Both the position numbers and the translations under genes were made by a program. The notes under the pieces are model-generated. The model was given only the letters and a program-made list of their open reading frames with translations, made no database searches and was not told where the DNA came from. From Cohnella pontilimi (GTDB taxonomy: Bacteria; Bacillota; Bacilli; Paenibacillales; Paenibacillaceae), in the NCBI RefSeq assembly GCF_005049045.1, contig NZ_SUPK01000001.1:496001-560000 (forward strand): DNA of 64,000 nt, written 5' to 3'. Below are positions 50,206 to 59,268 of the stretch, piece after piece. The first letter of the stretch is position 1. Each line of letters starts with the position of its first letter.

Positions 50206-50858
50206 ACGTTAACTTCCCCTTCCGACAAGCGATTGTCGTCATCCATATAATACGCCAAGCTCAGCAGCTCCGCCGTGAAATCCGCATAATGAATCCGTAC
50301 GCCCGGCGGAACTTTCAACACGGCCGGCGCAAAGTTCAAAATGCCCTTGATGCCGGCGGCGGCGAAGCGATCCGCGACATTTTGGGCCTCCCAAGCGGGA
50401 ACGGTGATAATGCCGATCGTGACGCCGAGACGATCCACCGTCTCCTTCAGCTCATGCATCGGCTGAACGGTCAAATGATTGATTTGCGTGCCGGTTTTAG
50501 AGGCATCGGCATCGAAAACCGCCACGATCTTCATATTGTCTTTCGTATACATATTGTAATTGCACAGTGCGCGGCCGAGATTTCCGGTTCCGACGAGCGC
50601 GACACCGAGCGTTTTGTCCAGCTTCAGGATTTGGCGGATTTTCTCAATCAAATAAGCTGCGTTGTAGCCGACGCCCTTGCGGCCGAACTCGCCGAAGGAT
50701 GCGAGATCTTTACGGATTTGCGCGGGGTTGAGATTCAGCTTCTCGCCTAGATCTTGAGAGGAAACGGTCTGCACGCCGGAGAGGCTCAGTTCGTTCAAGT
50801 ACCGAAGGTACACCGGCAAACGGCGAACGACCGCATCGGATATTTTTTCCTGCTTCAT
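50202..50858 (-). CDS. rex: Redox-sensing transcriptional repressor Rex
   Basis: NADH/NAD+-sensing repressor of 218 aa. The N-terminal winged helix reads SSQDLGEKLNLNPAQIRKDL followed by SFGEFGRKGVGY. A Rossmann domain (VALVGTGNLGRALCNY) and a domain-swapped C-terminal helix complete it. Rex represses fermentation and respiration genes until NADH rises. It sits inside a tightly coupled operon, overlapping dinG and mtaD by 4 bases each. No convincing Rex operator was recognised in the window. Confidence 0.96.
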   Translation of the reverse strand: MKQEKISDAVVRRLPVYLRYLNELSLSGVQTVSSQDLGEKLNLNPAQIRKDLASFGEFGRKGVGYNAAYLIEKIRQILKLDKTLGVALVGTGNLGRALCNYNMYTKDNMKIVAVFDADASKTGTQINHLTVQPMHELKETVDRLGVTIGIITVPAWEAQNVADRFAAAGIKGILNFAPAVLKVPPGVRIHYADFTAELLSLAYYMDDDNRLSEGEVNV

Positions 50859-53740
50859 TCCGTTTCTCCCCCTTCACCCGGCTGCTGCGGCGCAAGCCAG
50901 TCCCGTACCCTGTCGGCCATTCCGGCCGTCGGCAAATGTTCCATCTTGGGACCGGGCAGCGAGTATAGAAAATACTTTCCATAATTCGTGTCGAGCACGC
51001 GTGTATCATACAAAATGACGATACCGCGGTCCGACGTTGTTCGCACCAACCGCCCGAATCCCTGCTTGAAGCGGATGACCGCCTGCGGAAGAGAAAGCTT
51101 CATGAACGGATTTTTTTTCTCGGCCTGAAGCTTCTCCGACTTCGCTTCCACCACCGGGTGATTCGGCGGTTGGAACGGCAGTCTGACGATCGCGAGACAC
51201 GTCAGCGCGTCGCCGGGCAAGTCCACTCCCTCCCAAAAACTGCTCGTCCCGAGCAATACGGACGCCGGCTGTTCCCGGAATTGCTTGGTGAGCCGGCTGC
51301 GGCTGGAGCTGTCGACTCCTTGGCCCAGCACCTGAATGCCGGATGCTTCCAAGCTTTCCTTGAGCGGTCCGTATACGGATTTCAGCATCCGGTGGGACGT
51401 AAACAAGACCAACGTCCGGCCCCCTACCGTGGAGACTACGTCCCTGAGCGAATCGGTCAATGCTTGCAGGAAATTCGGATCGCCGTCTCGCCCTTTAATC
51501 GTCGGAAAATTCCGGGGAATGAGCACGAGCGCTTGTTCCCGATACCGGAACGGCGAGGGCACGACGGCGGTGCGAAGCCGGCCGTCCTTCTCCGCCGAAG
51601 CGAGTCCGAGCGATTCTGTCACATATTGAAACGACTTGTCCACCGTCAGTGTTGCAGACGTCATAATGACGCTCTCTTTGCGGTCGAACAATCGCTCCTT
51701 CAGCAGTCCGCTGACATCCGCCGGCACGCCGTACATCCACACCGATCTTCCCTTGTATTGATAATGGCCTTCTACCCAGTAAACATAATCTTTCTCTCCG
51801 AGCGTAACGAAGGATCCCATATCCGCTCGGACGCCGGCCAAATCCTTGATCACGCCGCCCAGATCCGTCAGCAAAGCCTGAACAGCATATTCGTCCGTTT
51901 CCTCACGCACTTCGGCAGACAGTTTCTCCATCGGGCGTATAAAATCGGAAAGCAGCTGAATCACGTTGTCTCCGTCGACCCGGATCGTTTCCCAACCCGA
52001 CGGCATATCGTCTGGCTTCAGCCTGAGCGTGAAATTACCACTCTCGTCGGCAGCCGCATTCGAAGCCAGCAAGCCGTACAGCGCTTCGGTCCAGCGGTCC
52101 CATGCTTCACGAATTTCGTGCAGACCCGACGCCGCAGCCTCCGCCTTTTCGGCCCATGCCGCGGCATGGGGGTGGGACGCGGACGACAACGCGCTCGTGA
52201 GCTGCGGCATTAATCCGGTTCGAGCGTCGCGCCATAATCTCTGCAGCGGCACGCTCAGCGAGGTGTAGCCGGTTTTCTGTCCGAGATGCTGGCTGGCCAC
52301 GTCCTCCAAATGATGCGCTTCGTCCACGATCAATTTGTCGTAGGAAGGCAGCAATCGGTGTTCGGCTCGTAAATCCGTAAAGACGAGGGCATGATTCGTA
52401 ATGATGAGGTCGGACTTCATCGCTTCATTGCGCGCCCGGTGATAAAAGCATTTGTGAAACCACGGACACGACCGGTTCAAGCAGGAAGCCGCATCGCTCG
52501 CGACCGCATCCCATTCGTCCTTGTGACGTCCGAGGTTCAGCTCCTCCCCTTCTCCCCGGCTCGTCTCGGAAAGCCACACCGTCATCGCCCCGCGCGAGAC
52601 CGCCTCTTCCGGCCCCAGCGCGTAATCGGGCACCGATACGCGGCCTTCGAATTTACGGAGACACATGTAGTTGTTCCGTCCTTTAAACACGGCGGCCTTG
52701 AAAGGAACGGGCAGCACCTCCTGCAGCAGCGGCAGATCGCGTTGGCGCAGCTGCTCCTGCAGTTGGATCGTATGGGTGGTCACGACGATTTTTTTGGATT
52801 CGCGGAGACCATAATAGAGAGAGGGAAGCAAATATCCCAAAGATTTGCCTGTACCCGTGCCGGCTTCGACCAATAAGTGAGAGTCGTGCTCCAGCGCCTC
52901 CAGCACTTCTCCGGCCATGAGGTTCTGACCTTCTCTTTCTTCATACGCAGGCAGCAGCTCCTTGAGCCGGCCGCGCACTTCTTCGGCGAATGCGTTGAAG
53001 GGCATTTGTTCCAATTTGCGGGCGGTTTCCGCAGGCGCCTGCTCGCCGGCCGGCTGATTGTCTTCGTTCCAATCGCCGACTTTCATCGCGAACTGACGGT
53101 GATAATAATACCCTTCTTCGGATAGGGCCGGACGAATCTCGCGTTCCTGCAGGGTGAGGGCGATCAGCCAGCCTAAATCGCTGCTGTCCGGGTTAAACAA
53201 GCTGCCCAGGCGCTGGAGAGTCAGCAGCGGCAGCGAGCGTAATTTGTCAATGCCCAGCCGCAGCAGTTCCGCCGTCGCCAGCGCGTCGCTGTCTGCCTGA
53301 TGCGGGCGTTCGTGCCCGATTCCGAACCATTGAGTCAGCGATGACAACTGGTAAGAGGGCAATGTCGGGTACAACAGCCGGGTCAAATCCACCGTATCCA
53401 GCATTCTTCCGGTGAACGGCAAATAACCGCTCCGATCCAGAGCGGTTTGCAAAAATTTGGCGTCGAATTCGACGTTATGCCCGACGAGTACCGCGTCTTG
53501 CAGCAGCGGGACCATGTCGGCGAGGACGTCTTCAAGCTGGGGAGCTTCCCTCACGTCGTCCTCGGTGATGCCGGTCAGCCGTGTGATTTCGGCGGGGATC
53601 GGTTTATCCGGACGCACGTAGCTCGAGAACGTGGAAAAGACGGAGCCCGCTTCGTCGACGACCGCGAGTCCCGCCTGAATGATTTCGTCTTTATCGGATG
53701 ATATGCCGGTCGTCTCAAAATCGAGCACGGCGAATTTCAT
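50855..53740 (-). CDS. dinG: DinG-family helicase with N-terminal DEDDh exonuclease
   Basis: Protein of 961 aa. The first 190 residues form a DnaQ-like 3'-5' exonuclease (FAVLDFETTG, LVGHNVEFDAKFL, HQADSDALATAELL). The rest is an XPD/DinG-type superfamily 2 helicase with EAGTGTGKSLGYLLPS, LIVDEAHHLEDVAS and a late QGFGRLVRT motif VI. Four cysteines between motifs I and II have the spacing expected for an Fe-S cluster (NYMCLRKFEG, then C-x4-C-x5-C). ATG 53740 has AAGGAAG and begins at the exonuclease; the longer frame upstream is not needed. It is followed by rex with an ATGA overlap. Confidence 0.93.
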   Translation of the reverse strand: MKFAVLDFETTGISSDKDEIIQAGLAVVDEAGSVFSTFSSYVRPDKPIPAEITRLTGITEDDVREAPQLEDVLADMVPLLQDAVLVGHNVEFDAKFLQTALDRSGYLPFTGRMLDTVDLTRLLYPTLPSYQLSSLTQWFGIGHERPHQADSDALATAELLRLGIDKLRSLPLLTLQRLGSLFNPDSSDLGWLIALTLQEREIRPALSEEGYYYHRQFAMKVGDWNEDNQPAGEQAPAETARKLEQMPFNAFAEEVRGRLKELLPAYEEREGQNLMAGEVLEALEHDSHLLVEAGTGTGKSLGYLLPSLYYGLRESKKIVVTTHTIQLQEQLRQRDLPLLQEVLPVPFKAAVFKGRNNYMCLRKFEGRVSVPDYALGPEEAVSRGAMTVWLSETSRGEGEELNLGRHKDEWDAVASDAASCLNRSCPWFHKCFYHRARNEAMKSDLIITNHALVFTDLRAEHRLLPSYDKLIVDEAHHLEDVASQHLGQKTGYTSLSVPLQRLWRDARTGLMPQLTSALSSASHPHAAAWAEKAEAAASGLHEIREAWDRWTEALYGLLASNAAADESGNFTLRLKPDDMPSGWETIRVDGDNVIQLLSDFIRPMEKLSAEVREETDEYAVQALLTDLGGVIKDLAGVRADMGSFVTLGEKDYVYWVEGHYQYKGRSVWMYGVPADVSGLLKERLFDRKESVIMTSATLTVDKSFQYVTESLGLASAEKDGRLRTAVVPSPFRYREQALVLIPRNFPTIKGRDGDPNFLQALTDSLRDVVSTVGGRTLVLFTSHRMLKSVYGPLKESLEASGIQVLGQGVDSSSRSRLTKQFREQPASVLLGTSSFWEGVDLPGDALTCLAIVRLPFQPPNHPVVEAKSEKLQAEKKNPFMKLSLPQAVIRFKQGFGRLVRTTSDRGIVILYDTRVLDTNYGKYFLYSLPGPKMEHLPTAGMADRVRDWLAPQQPGEGGETE

Positions 53741-53777
53741 GATTAACTTCCTTTCCCCGGCGAAGCTGTCGAGGGCC

Positions 53778-54413
53778 TTACACCATGGCCTGAAGCTCCG
53801 GACTGCCGAAATGAAGCTGGAGTTCTTCGCCTCCGCGGCGGCAGCATTCCAAGTTTTGCCGCGGCTCCCGGAACGACGGATCCGCCTCCATCGCTTTACG
53901 AAAGAGCTGCTGCGCCTGATCGAGGTGGGCGAACACCGCTTGTATGCAGCCAAGCGCGTTGTAGGCGATCGCTTGCAGTTTCGCTTCGTCGGCTAACGCC
54001 GCAATCAGACGAAAATGCCGCTGCGCTTCCGACCATTGCTCGAGATGCATGCGGGACATCGCCAAATAAAGACGGGCGGCGAGCATGTCGGGAAACTGCC
54101 CCACCATATCTTCCAACTGCTCGGCGGCTTGCGCGAACATATGGAGCTTAAAATATCCTTGCCCTTTTTGGAAAGGACCCAGCAGTTCCTCCGGTTCTTG
54201 CAAAATGGCGCCTTCTTGTTGAATTTCACGGAATAAGGACATTTTATCTTCGAGTTGGAGCCAATTTTCAATCACATCGTCGCTGAAGGATTTCAACATC
54301 TCCCATTGCTCCTGAAGCCGCCCGCGCTCTTCCGCGCCGGCATCAGGAAAGCGGAGGATCAACTGGTCAAGCGTCTCGTGCAGGGCCGCGAACCATTGCC
54401 GGATGACGGACAT
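53778..54413 (-). CDS. TPR-repeat protein
   Basis: Helical protein of 211 aa. Residues about 75-190 contain two to three tetratricopeptide units (GQGYFKLHMFAQAAEQLEDM, YLAMSRMHLEQWSEAQRHF, NALGCIQAVFAHLDQAQQLF followed by KAMEADPSF). The N-terminal 70 residues are acidic helices. No enzyme motif is seen. It lies between panD and dinG; Bacillus has the unrelated-looking ypmA nearby. A scaffold or chaperone role is likely for the fold but unproven. Confidence 0.75.
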   Translation of the reverse strand: MSVIRQWFAALHETLDQLILRFPDAGAEERGRLQEQWEMLKSFSDDVIENWLQLEDKMSLFREIQQEGAILQEPEELLGPFQKGQGYFKLHMFAQAAEQLEDMVGQFPDMLAARLYLAMSRMHLEQWSEAQRHFRLIAALADEAKLQAIAYNALGCIQAVFAHLDQAQQLFRKAMEADPSFREPRQNLECCRRGGEELQLHFGSPELQAMV

Positions 54414-54474
54414 GGATTTTCCCCCTTGTCGCAGTGGTGGCTGTACTGCTCATTCTGCGTTCCGGGGGGTGCTT

Positions 54475-54867
54475 TCATACGTGTTCCAACACGGTCGAAT
54501 GCGGTTCCTCCGCCAGCATTTTAACAACCCGGTTGGCTTCGTCCAAAATAGCGACACGCGGTTTATGACGGCGCGCTTCCTCGTCGGTGAAGAAACCGTA
54601 GCTGATAATAATGACCTGGTCTCCGGGCTGTACGAGACGGGCAGCCGCGCCGTTCAGGCAAATGACGCCGGATCCGCGCGGACCCGGGATGGTGTAGGTT
54701 TCAAACCGTGCGCCGTTATTGTTGTTGACGATCTGTACCTTCTCGTCGGGCAATATATCTACGAGTTCCATCAGATCCTCATCGATCGTAATGCTGCCTA
54801 CATAGTTTAAATTCGCCTCGGTCACCGTTCCCCGGTGCAGCTTGGCTTTCATCATTTGACGAAACAT
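54475..54867 (-). CDS. panD: Aspartate 1-decarboxylase
   Basis: Pyruvoyl enzyme (130 aa) making beta-alanine for pantothenate. The self-cleavage site is the Gly-Ser in [10 protein letters not shown]; the catalytic residues lie in [13 protein letters not shown] and [21 protein letters not shown]. Its ribosome site GGAGGTG lies inside the end of panC, whose stop is one base away. It is the third gene of panBCD. Confidence 0.97.
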   Translation of the reverse strand: MFRQMMKAKLHRGTVTEANLNYVGSITIDEDLMELVDILPDEKVQIVNNNNGARFETYTIPGPRGSGVICLNGAAARLVQPGDQVIIISYGFFTDEEARRHKPRVAILDEANRVVKMLAEEPHSTVLEHV

Positions 54868-54868
54868 G

Positions 54869-55756
54869 TTAATTCACCTCCGCAGGAAACATGAGCATAT
54901 TATCAATAAGACGCGTTTTGCCGAATCGCACCGCCAGCGCCACCAGAAGAGGCTCCTTCGACTCACTGAGCGGTCGGTCCGGCACGGGCGGCGCAAGATC
55001 CGGATACGTCAGCACTTCGACGTACTCAATATTGGCAAGCGGTTGAGAACGGATTTTGCCGCGAATGCGGACCACCAATTCGGCTTCCGTCATGCCGTCC
55101 TCGAGCCAGCCCGGCACTTGCGCCAAAGACTGGGACAAAACCAGCGCTTGCTTCCGTTCATCCGGATTCAGGTACACGTTGCGGGAGCTCTTCGCGAGAC
55201 CGTCGCTCTCTCGTACCGTCGGACAAGGCACGATATCGATCGGGAGATTGAGATCGCGTGTCATTCGGGCGACAACGGCAACTTGTTGGGCGTCTTTCAT
55301 CCCGAAGTAGGCATGGTCCGGCAGAACAATATGAAACAGCTTAGACACCACGGTGGCCACGCCGTCGAAATGTCCGGGGCGGCTGGCGCCGCAAAGCCGG
55401 TCCGTAAGTCCCGATACCGAAACGGTCGTCCGGTTCGGTTCGGGGTACATCTCTTCGACGGACGGCATGAATACAATCGAAGCGCCGGCAGCCTTGGCGA
55501 CTGCAACATCCCGCGCTTCGTCCCGGGGATAACGGTCGTAGTCCTCGGTCGGCCCGAACTGCAGCGGATTGACGAAAATGCTGAGCACGGTCAGACCGTT
55601 TTCCTGCGAAGAGCGGCGGATCAAACTCGCGTGGCCCTCGTGCAGGTATCCCATCGTAGGGACGAGTCCGACCTGTGCGTTCTCGGGGTTCAAGCGCCGG
55701 AAGACGGCGATCTCCTCCCGGAGTTCGGCAATATGCCGAACGATTTTCGGTGTCAT
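54869..55756 (-). CDS. panC: Pantothenate synthetase
   Basis: Joins pantoate and beta-alanine with ATP; 295 aa. The HIGH-like motif is [15 protein letters not shown], the KMSKS-like segment is [14 protein letters not shown], and [15 protein letters not shown] is typical. It starts at the TAATG junction with panB. Confidence 0.97.
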   Translation of the reverse strand: MTPKIVRHIAELREEIAVFRRLNPENAQVGLVPTMGYLHEGHASLIRRSSQENGLTVLSIFVNPLQFGPTEDYDRYPRDEARDVAVAKAAGASIVFMPSVEEMYPEPNRTTVSVSGLTDRLCGASRPGHFDGVATVVSKLFHIVLPDHAYFGMKDAQQVAVVARMTRDLNLPIDIVPCPTVRESDGLAKSSRNVYLNPDERKQALVLSQSLAQVPGWLEDGMTEAELVVRIRGKIRSQPLANIEYVEVLTYPDLAPPVPDRPLSESKEPLLVALAVRFGKTRLIDNMLMFPAEVN

Positions 55757-56622
55757 TACGATTCGCCTCCGTATAGTCTGGAAGATAGCGCCTCAGCTTT
55801 GGAGGGCGAGTCGTCCAGCGGAAAACCGTGTTTGGCTTCCGGAAAAGCTTTCGTTTTTACATCTTCTACATAAGACGTTATGGCGTTTCGGATCGTTTCG
55901 CCGACATCGGCGTATGTCTTCACGAACCGCTTGTCGCGGATACCGGAACCGTATCGGAGAATGTCATGGTAAACAAGTACCTGTCCGTCACAATTTTGGC
56001 CGGCGCCGATCCCAATCGTGGGCACCTGCACCGATTTCGTGACGGCTGCGGCGACGGGCTCGGTCACAAGCTCCAGCACGATGCCGAATACCCCGGCTTG
56101 CTCCAGCGCTTTCGCGTCTGAAAGCAGACGCTCCGCATCATTGCTGTCCTTGCCCTGCACCTTGTAGCCGCCGATTTGATGCACCGACTGCGGGGTGAGC
56201 CCCAAATGGCCGATCACCGGAATGCCGGATGCGGTCAAGCGGCGGATCTCTTCGGCCAAGTCGGCACCGCCCTCCATCTTCACGGCATGCGCCCCGCCTT
56301 CCCGCATAATGCGGGCCGCGTTGCGCAGTGTTTCTTCGGGTCCCAGGCGGTAGGTGGCAAACGGCATGTCCGTCACGATCATCGTGCCGGGCGCGCCGCG
56401 GACGACTGCCCGGGTGTGATAGATCATATCCTCCAGCGTGACCGGAACGGTCGTGTCGTAACCCAGAACAACGTTGCCGAGCGAATCGCCGACAAGAATG
56501 ATGTCGACCCCCGCCTCTTCCGCGAGACGAGCGGAAGGATAATCATAAGCCGTCAGCATCGCGATCGGTTTTCCCGCTTGTTTCATCGCTTTTATTTTCG
56601 GTACGGTCAAAGCTTTTGTCAT
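55756..56622 (-). CDS. panB: 3-methyl-2-oxobutanoate hydroxymethyltransferase
   Basis: First committed step of pantothenate synthesis (ketopantoate), TIM-barrel enzyme of 288 aa. Marks are MLTAYDYPSARLAEEAGVD, the Mg-binding VGDSLGNVVLGYDTT, VKMEGGADLAEEI, and IGIGAGQNCDGQVLVYHD. ATG 56622 gives the standard start; the open frame upstream is not conserved. The ribosome-binding region is present twice in tandem. Confidence 0.96.
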   Translation of the reverse strand: MTKALTVPKIKAMKQAGKPIAMLTAYDYPSARLAEEAGVDIILVGDSLGNVVLGYDTTVPVTLEDMIYHTRAVVRGAPGTMIVTDMPFATYRLGPEETLRNAARIMREGGAHAVKMEGGADLAEEIRRLTASGIPVIGHLGLTPQSVHQIGGYKVQGKDSNDAERLLSDAKALEQAGVFGIVLELVTEPVAAAVTKSVQVPTIGIGAGQNCDGQVLVYHDILRYGSGIRDKRFVKTYADVGETIRNAITSYVEDVKTKAFPEAKHGFPLDDSPSKAEALSSRLYGGES

Positions 56623-56626
56623 GGAT

Positions 56627-56658
56627 GGATGGTCCTCCTTACGTGGGATGGTCCTCCT
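56627..56658 (-). repeat. Tandem duplication of the panB ribosome-binding region
   Basis: The 13-mer GGATGGTCCTCCT occurs at 56627-56639 and again at 56646-56658, a 19-base period. On the minus strand this gives two AGGAGGACCATCC elements before the panB ATG. Only the inner one is at usable distance (11 bases). Confidence 0.75.
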
Positions 56659-56674
56659 GCAAAATGCCGTTAAA

Positions 56675-56710
56675 ACGCAAAAAACCATTTTGCCCAGCGC
56701 AAAAAGGTTT
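56675..56710 (-). terminator. Rho-independent terminator downstream of birA
   Basis: AAACCATTTTGC pairs with GCAAAAAGGTTT (one mismatch) around a 5-base loop and is followed on the minus strand by TTTGCGTTTT. It lies about 210 bases past the birA stop. I see nothing else in the 297-base gap except the panB leader; no gene fits 56711-56919. Confidence 0.7.
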
Positions 56711-56919
56711 CTCAAGCCAGAACGTCGATCACGTCCTCTGTCTCGGTCCCTTCGGCTCTGAGCAGAATCCGCCGCGAATCTGTGACGGTATTCGGTTGCG
56801 ATAGGCTTAGCCTTAGTGTTTCCAACAAGTGCGGTTCGTCGCCAAATACCGATACCGCCTTGCGGAAAACAGTATATCATGAAACCGAAACGGAGTCCAT
56901 GGAGTACCGCCGAGGCCAT

Positions 56920-57897
56920 TTAACGCGTTTCTGCCGCCCATTCTCCCGACAGCACCGTACGGATGGAATCGTCCGCCATGCGTACCAGCAGCCCGCCCGA
57001 ATCGTCCAAGCCGAACGGAACGCCTTCGACCGGACCTTGCGGCGTGTTCATCACTGCCGGCTTGTGCAAGGTGATGGCGTGTGCTTCCCATAACGCCCGG
57101 ATCGGAGCGAACCCGCTCTCCTGGTATAACGTATACAGCTGCTCAAACTCCTGCAGGATGGCGGCGATCAGCTCCGCCCGGTCCACCGGCCGGCCGGACG
57201 CTATCTTCAGCGACACGGCCTTGTCGCGCAGCTCTTCCGGATAATCCTCTTCATCCAGGTTGGCCGATATCCCGGTACCGACGACGATATACCGGAGCCG
57301 CTCGTCCTCTGCGGCAGACTCCAGTAAAATTCCGCTGATTTTCCGGCCGTCTACAAGCAGGTCGTTCGGCCACTTGATGCCGATTTCGAGGGGAACAACC
57401 CGCCCGATTGCCCGGCAGAGAGCGACCGCCGCCAACAGCGTGAGCTGCGGCGTAAGTTGCAGCGGGACTTGCGGCCGAAGCAGCAAACTCATCCAGATGC
57501 CCTTGCCGGATGGGGAATGCCAGGAGCGGCCCATACGGCCGCGGCCCTTCGTCTGAAGTTCCGCAATGACCAGCGTACCCTCGGGCGCTCCTTCCTCCGC
57601 GAGCTTTCTCAGCTCGTCCTGCGTCGAGGTGACTTCGTCCATGAGCTTCAAGTTGCGTCCGAATGTCCGGGTCGTCAGCTTCGGGAGAAGATCAGTCAGT
57701 GAGAGACGCTCGGGCCGACCGGTCAGCCGATAGCCGAGCCGGGGAACCGCCTCGATCGTGTAGCCTTCGCTTTCCAGTCTGCGTATCTGCTTCCACACCG
57801 CTGTGCGGCTCACGTTCAGTTTGCGGCTGATTTCCTCGCCCGAAACATATTCCCCGCTCCCTGCCTCCAGCAGCGACAACAGCGTCTCTTTGGTCAT
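56920..57897 (-). CDS. birA: Biotin-protein ligase and biotin operon repressor
   Basis: Bifunctional protein of 325 aa: attaches biotin to carboxylases and represses biotin genes when the cofactor is plentiful. The N-terminal winged helix reads VSGEEISRKLNVSRTAVWKQ; the ligase domain has TKGRGRMGRSWHS and IGIKWPNDLLVDGRKISGIL; a small SH3-like C-domain ends it. I choose ATG 57897 behind AAAGGAGG over an upstream ATG at 57921. It follows cca by 73 bases. Confidence 0.95.
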   Translation of the reverse strand: MTKETLLSLLEAGSGEYVSGEEISRKLNVSRTAVWKQIRRLESEGYTIEAVPRLGYRLTGRPERLSLTDLLPKLTTRTFGRNLKLMDEVTSTQDELRKLAEEGAPEGTLVIAELQTKGRGRMGRSWHSPSGKGIWMSLLLRPQVPLQLTPQLTLLAAVALCRAIGRVVPLEIGIKWPNDLLVDGRKISGILLESAAEDERLRYIVVGTGISANLDEEDYPEELRDKAVSLKIASGRPVDRAELIAAILQEFEQLYTLYQESGFAPIRALWEAHAITLHKPAVMNTPQGPVEGVPFGLDDSGGLLVRMADDSIRTVLSGEWAAETR

Positions 57898-57970
57898 CCC
57901 CGTTCCTCCTTTCCGCTTCACTTGATCCGATGATTTTAATCATAAGTCAGCTAATCGCTCTCTGTAGCTC

Positions 57971-59212
57971 CTACTGCTCCGCGTCCTGCCACTCTTCTGA
58001 GGCTTTCAGAAGCTTGGCTTTCTCGTTCGTCAGACGGCCGTGCGCGACTTCTCCGAGCAGGTAGCGCAGCAATCGCGCGACCCAGGGGCCGGCCGGCTTG
58101 TCCAGCCGCAGCGCCAGTTGGTCACCTTTGACGGCCAATTGTCCCATCGTGTCGACCGTCAACTCGGCGAGCCAATCGCGGAATCGCCCGCCCTCCGCCT
58201 GCATGTCCAGCCAATCCCGAGCCGCACTGCGTCCCACATCAAGAATCGCCGTAATAAAAGAAGCCCGGTCATGCGAACTCTCCATTCGACGTTGAAATAC
58301 GACGGCCGCCGTCACCCGGGATTCCCGCCTGCCGCTGAACCGGAGGGTGCGGAACAGAGCCCCCGCTTCCTCCGGCGAAGCGCCAACTGCCGCCAAGAAC
58401 GCCGACCACCGCACGTCCGTGTCCCCGATCTCACGGAGACAGCGCAGGCCATGCGGCCATTCCTCACCACGCACCGTCAACCCGCCCGGCCCCGCCGTAA
58501 CCACCTCCGGAAGCGGCTCTTTCACGCACGAAAGCAGCCCGCTTCGCGCGAGAAGCCCGCAAGCCCGGTCCGGATCACTGCCAGCCATCATCTTGTCCCA
58601 TTCCGCGCCAACCCGTTCCATGGAGACCAAGCCTAATCGCTCCGCTTGCCTGCGGATGCCGCGCCATACCGACAACGACAGCGAGAACCGGAACTCCGCG
58701 GCGAACCGGATCGCCCGCAGCATCCGCAGCGCATCCTCGCCGAACCGCCGATCCGCGTCGCCGACGCAGCGAATGCGGCCATCCCGCAAATCGCGCCGGC
58801 CGTCGAACGGATCCGTAAGCTCGCCGTCCACACCGACCGCCAGCGCGTTTATCGTAAAATCGCGCCGGGACAAATCCTCGCGCAAATCCCGTACGAACGC
58901 GACCCGATCGGGACGGCGGGCATCCGAATAACCGGACTCAGTGCGGAACGTCGTCACTTCAAAGTGACGTCCGCCTTCGAATACGGTCACGGTTCCATGC
59001 TTCAGCCCCGTCGGGATCGTCCGGTTGAATGCGGCCGTCACTTCCTCCGGAAGCGCGGAGGTCGCGATGTCGATGTCGTGCAGGGAGCGGCCGAGCAACC
59101 GGTCGCGCACGCTGCCTCCCACCAGGTAAGCCTCGTGACCCCGGCTGTACAGCACGCGGACGATCTCGAGTCCGCTATTCCATAGCGATTCCGTCTCGTC
59201 CCGAGCCGTCAT
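57971..59212 (-). CDS. cca: CCA tRNA nucleotidyltransferase
   Basis: Adds or repairs the 3' CCA end of tRNAs; 413 aa. The polymerase head has LVGGSVRDRLLGR and HDIDIATSA with the two catalytic Asp residues, RDFTINALAV, FGEDALRMLRAIRFAA and the later template region with EWDKMM. The ATG at 59212 is 9 bases after GGAGG; the GTG at 59218 is too close to the ribosome site. Position between bshA and birA is as in Bacillus. Confidence 0.95.
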   Translation of the reverse strand: MTARDETESLWNSGLEIVRVLYSRGHEAYLVGGSVRDRLLGRSLHDIDIATSALPEEVTAAFNRTIPTGLKHGTVTVFEGGRHFEVTTFRTESGYSDARRPDRVAFVRDLREDLSRRDFTINALAVGVDGELTDPFDGRRDLRDGRIRCVGDADRRFGEDALRMLRAIRFAAEFRFSLSLSVWRGIRRQAERLGLVSMERVGAEWDKMMAGSDPDRACGLLARSGLLSCVKEPLPEVVTAGPGGLTVRGEEWPHGLRCLREIGDTDVRWSAFLAAVGASPEEAGALFRTLRFSGRRESRVTAAVVFQRRMESSHDRASFITAILDVGRSAARDWLDMQAEGGRFRDWLAELTVDTMGQLAVKGDQLALRLDKPAGPWVARLLRYLLGEVAHGRLTNEKAKLLKASEEWQDAEQ

Positions 59213-59268
59213 CGACACTCACCTCCGAACCGGGCGGCCCCCGCCTTCCCCGGCAACTCACACCACGC

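Noticed and set aside
56711..56919. Small gene between birA and panB
   Set aside because: Frames here lack ribosome sites and recognisable composition, and the only structure is the birA terminator nearby.
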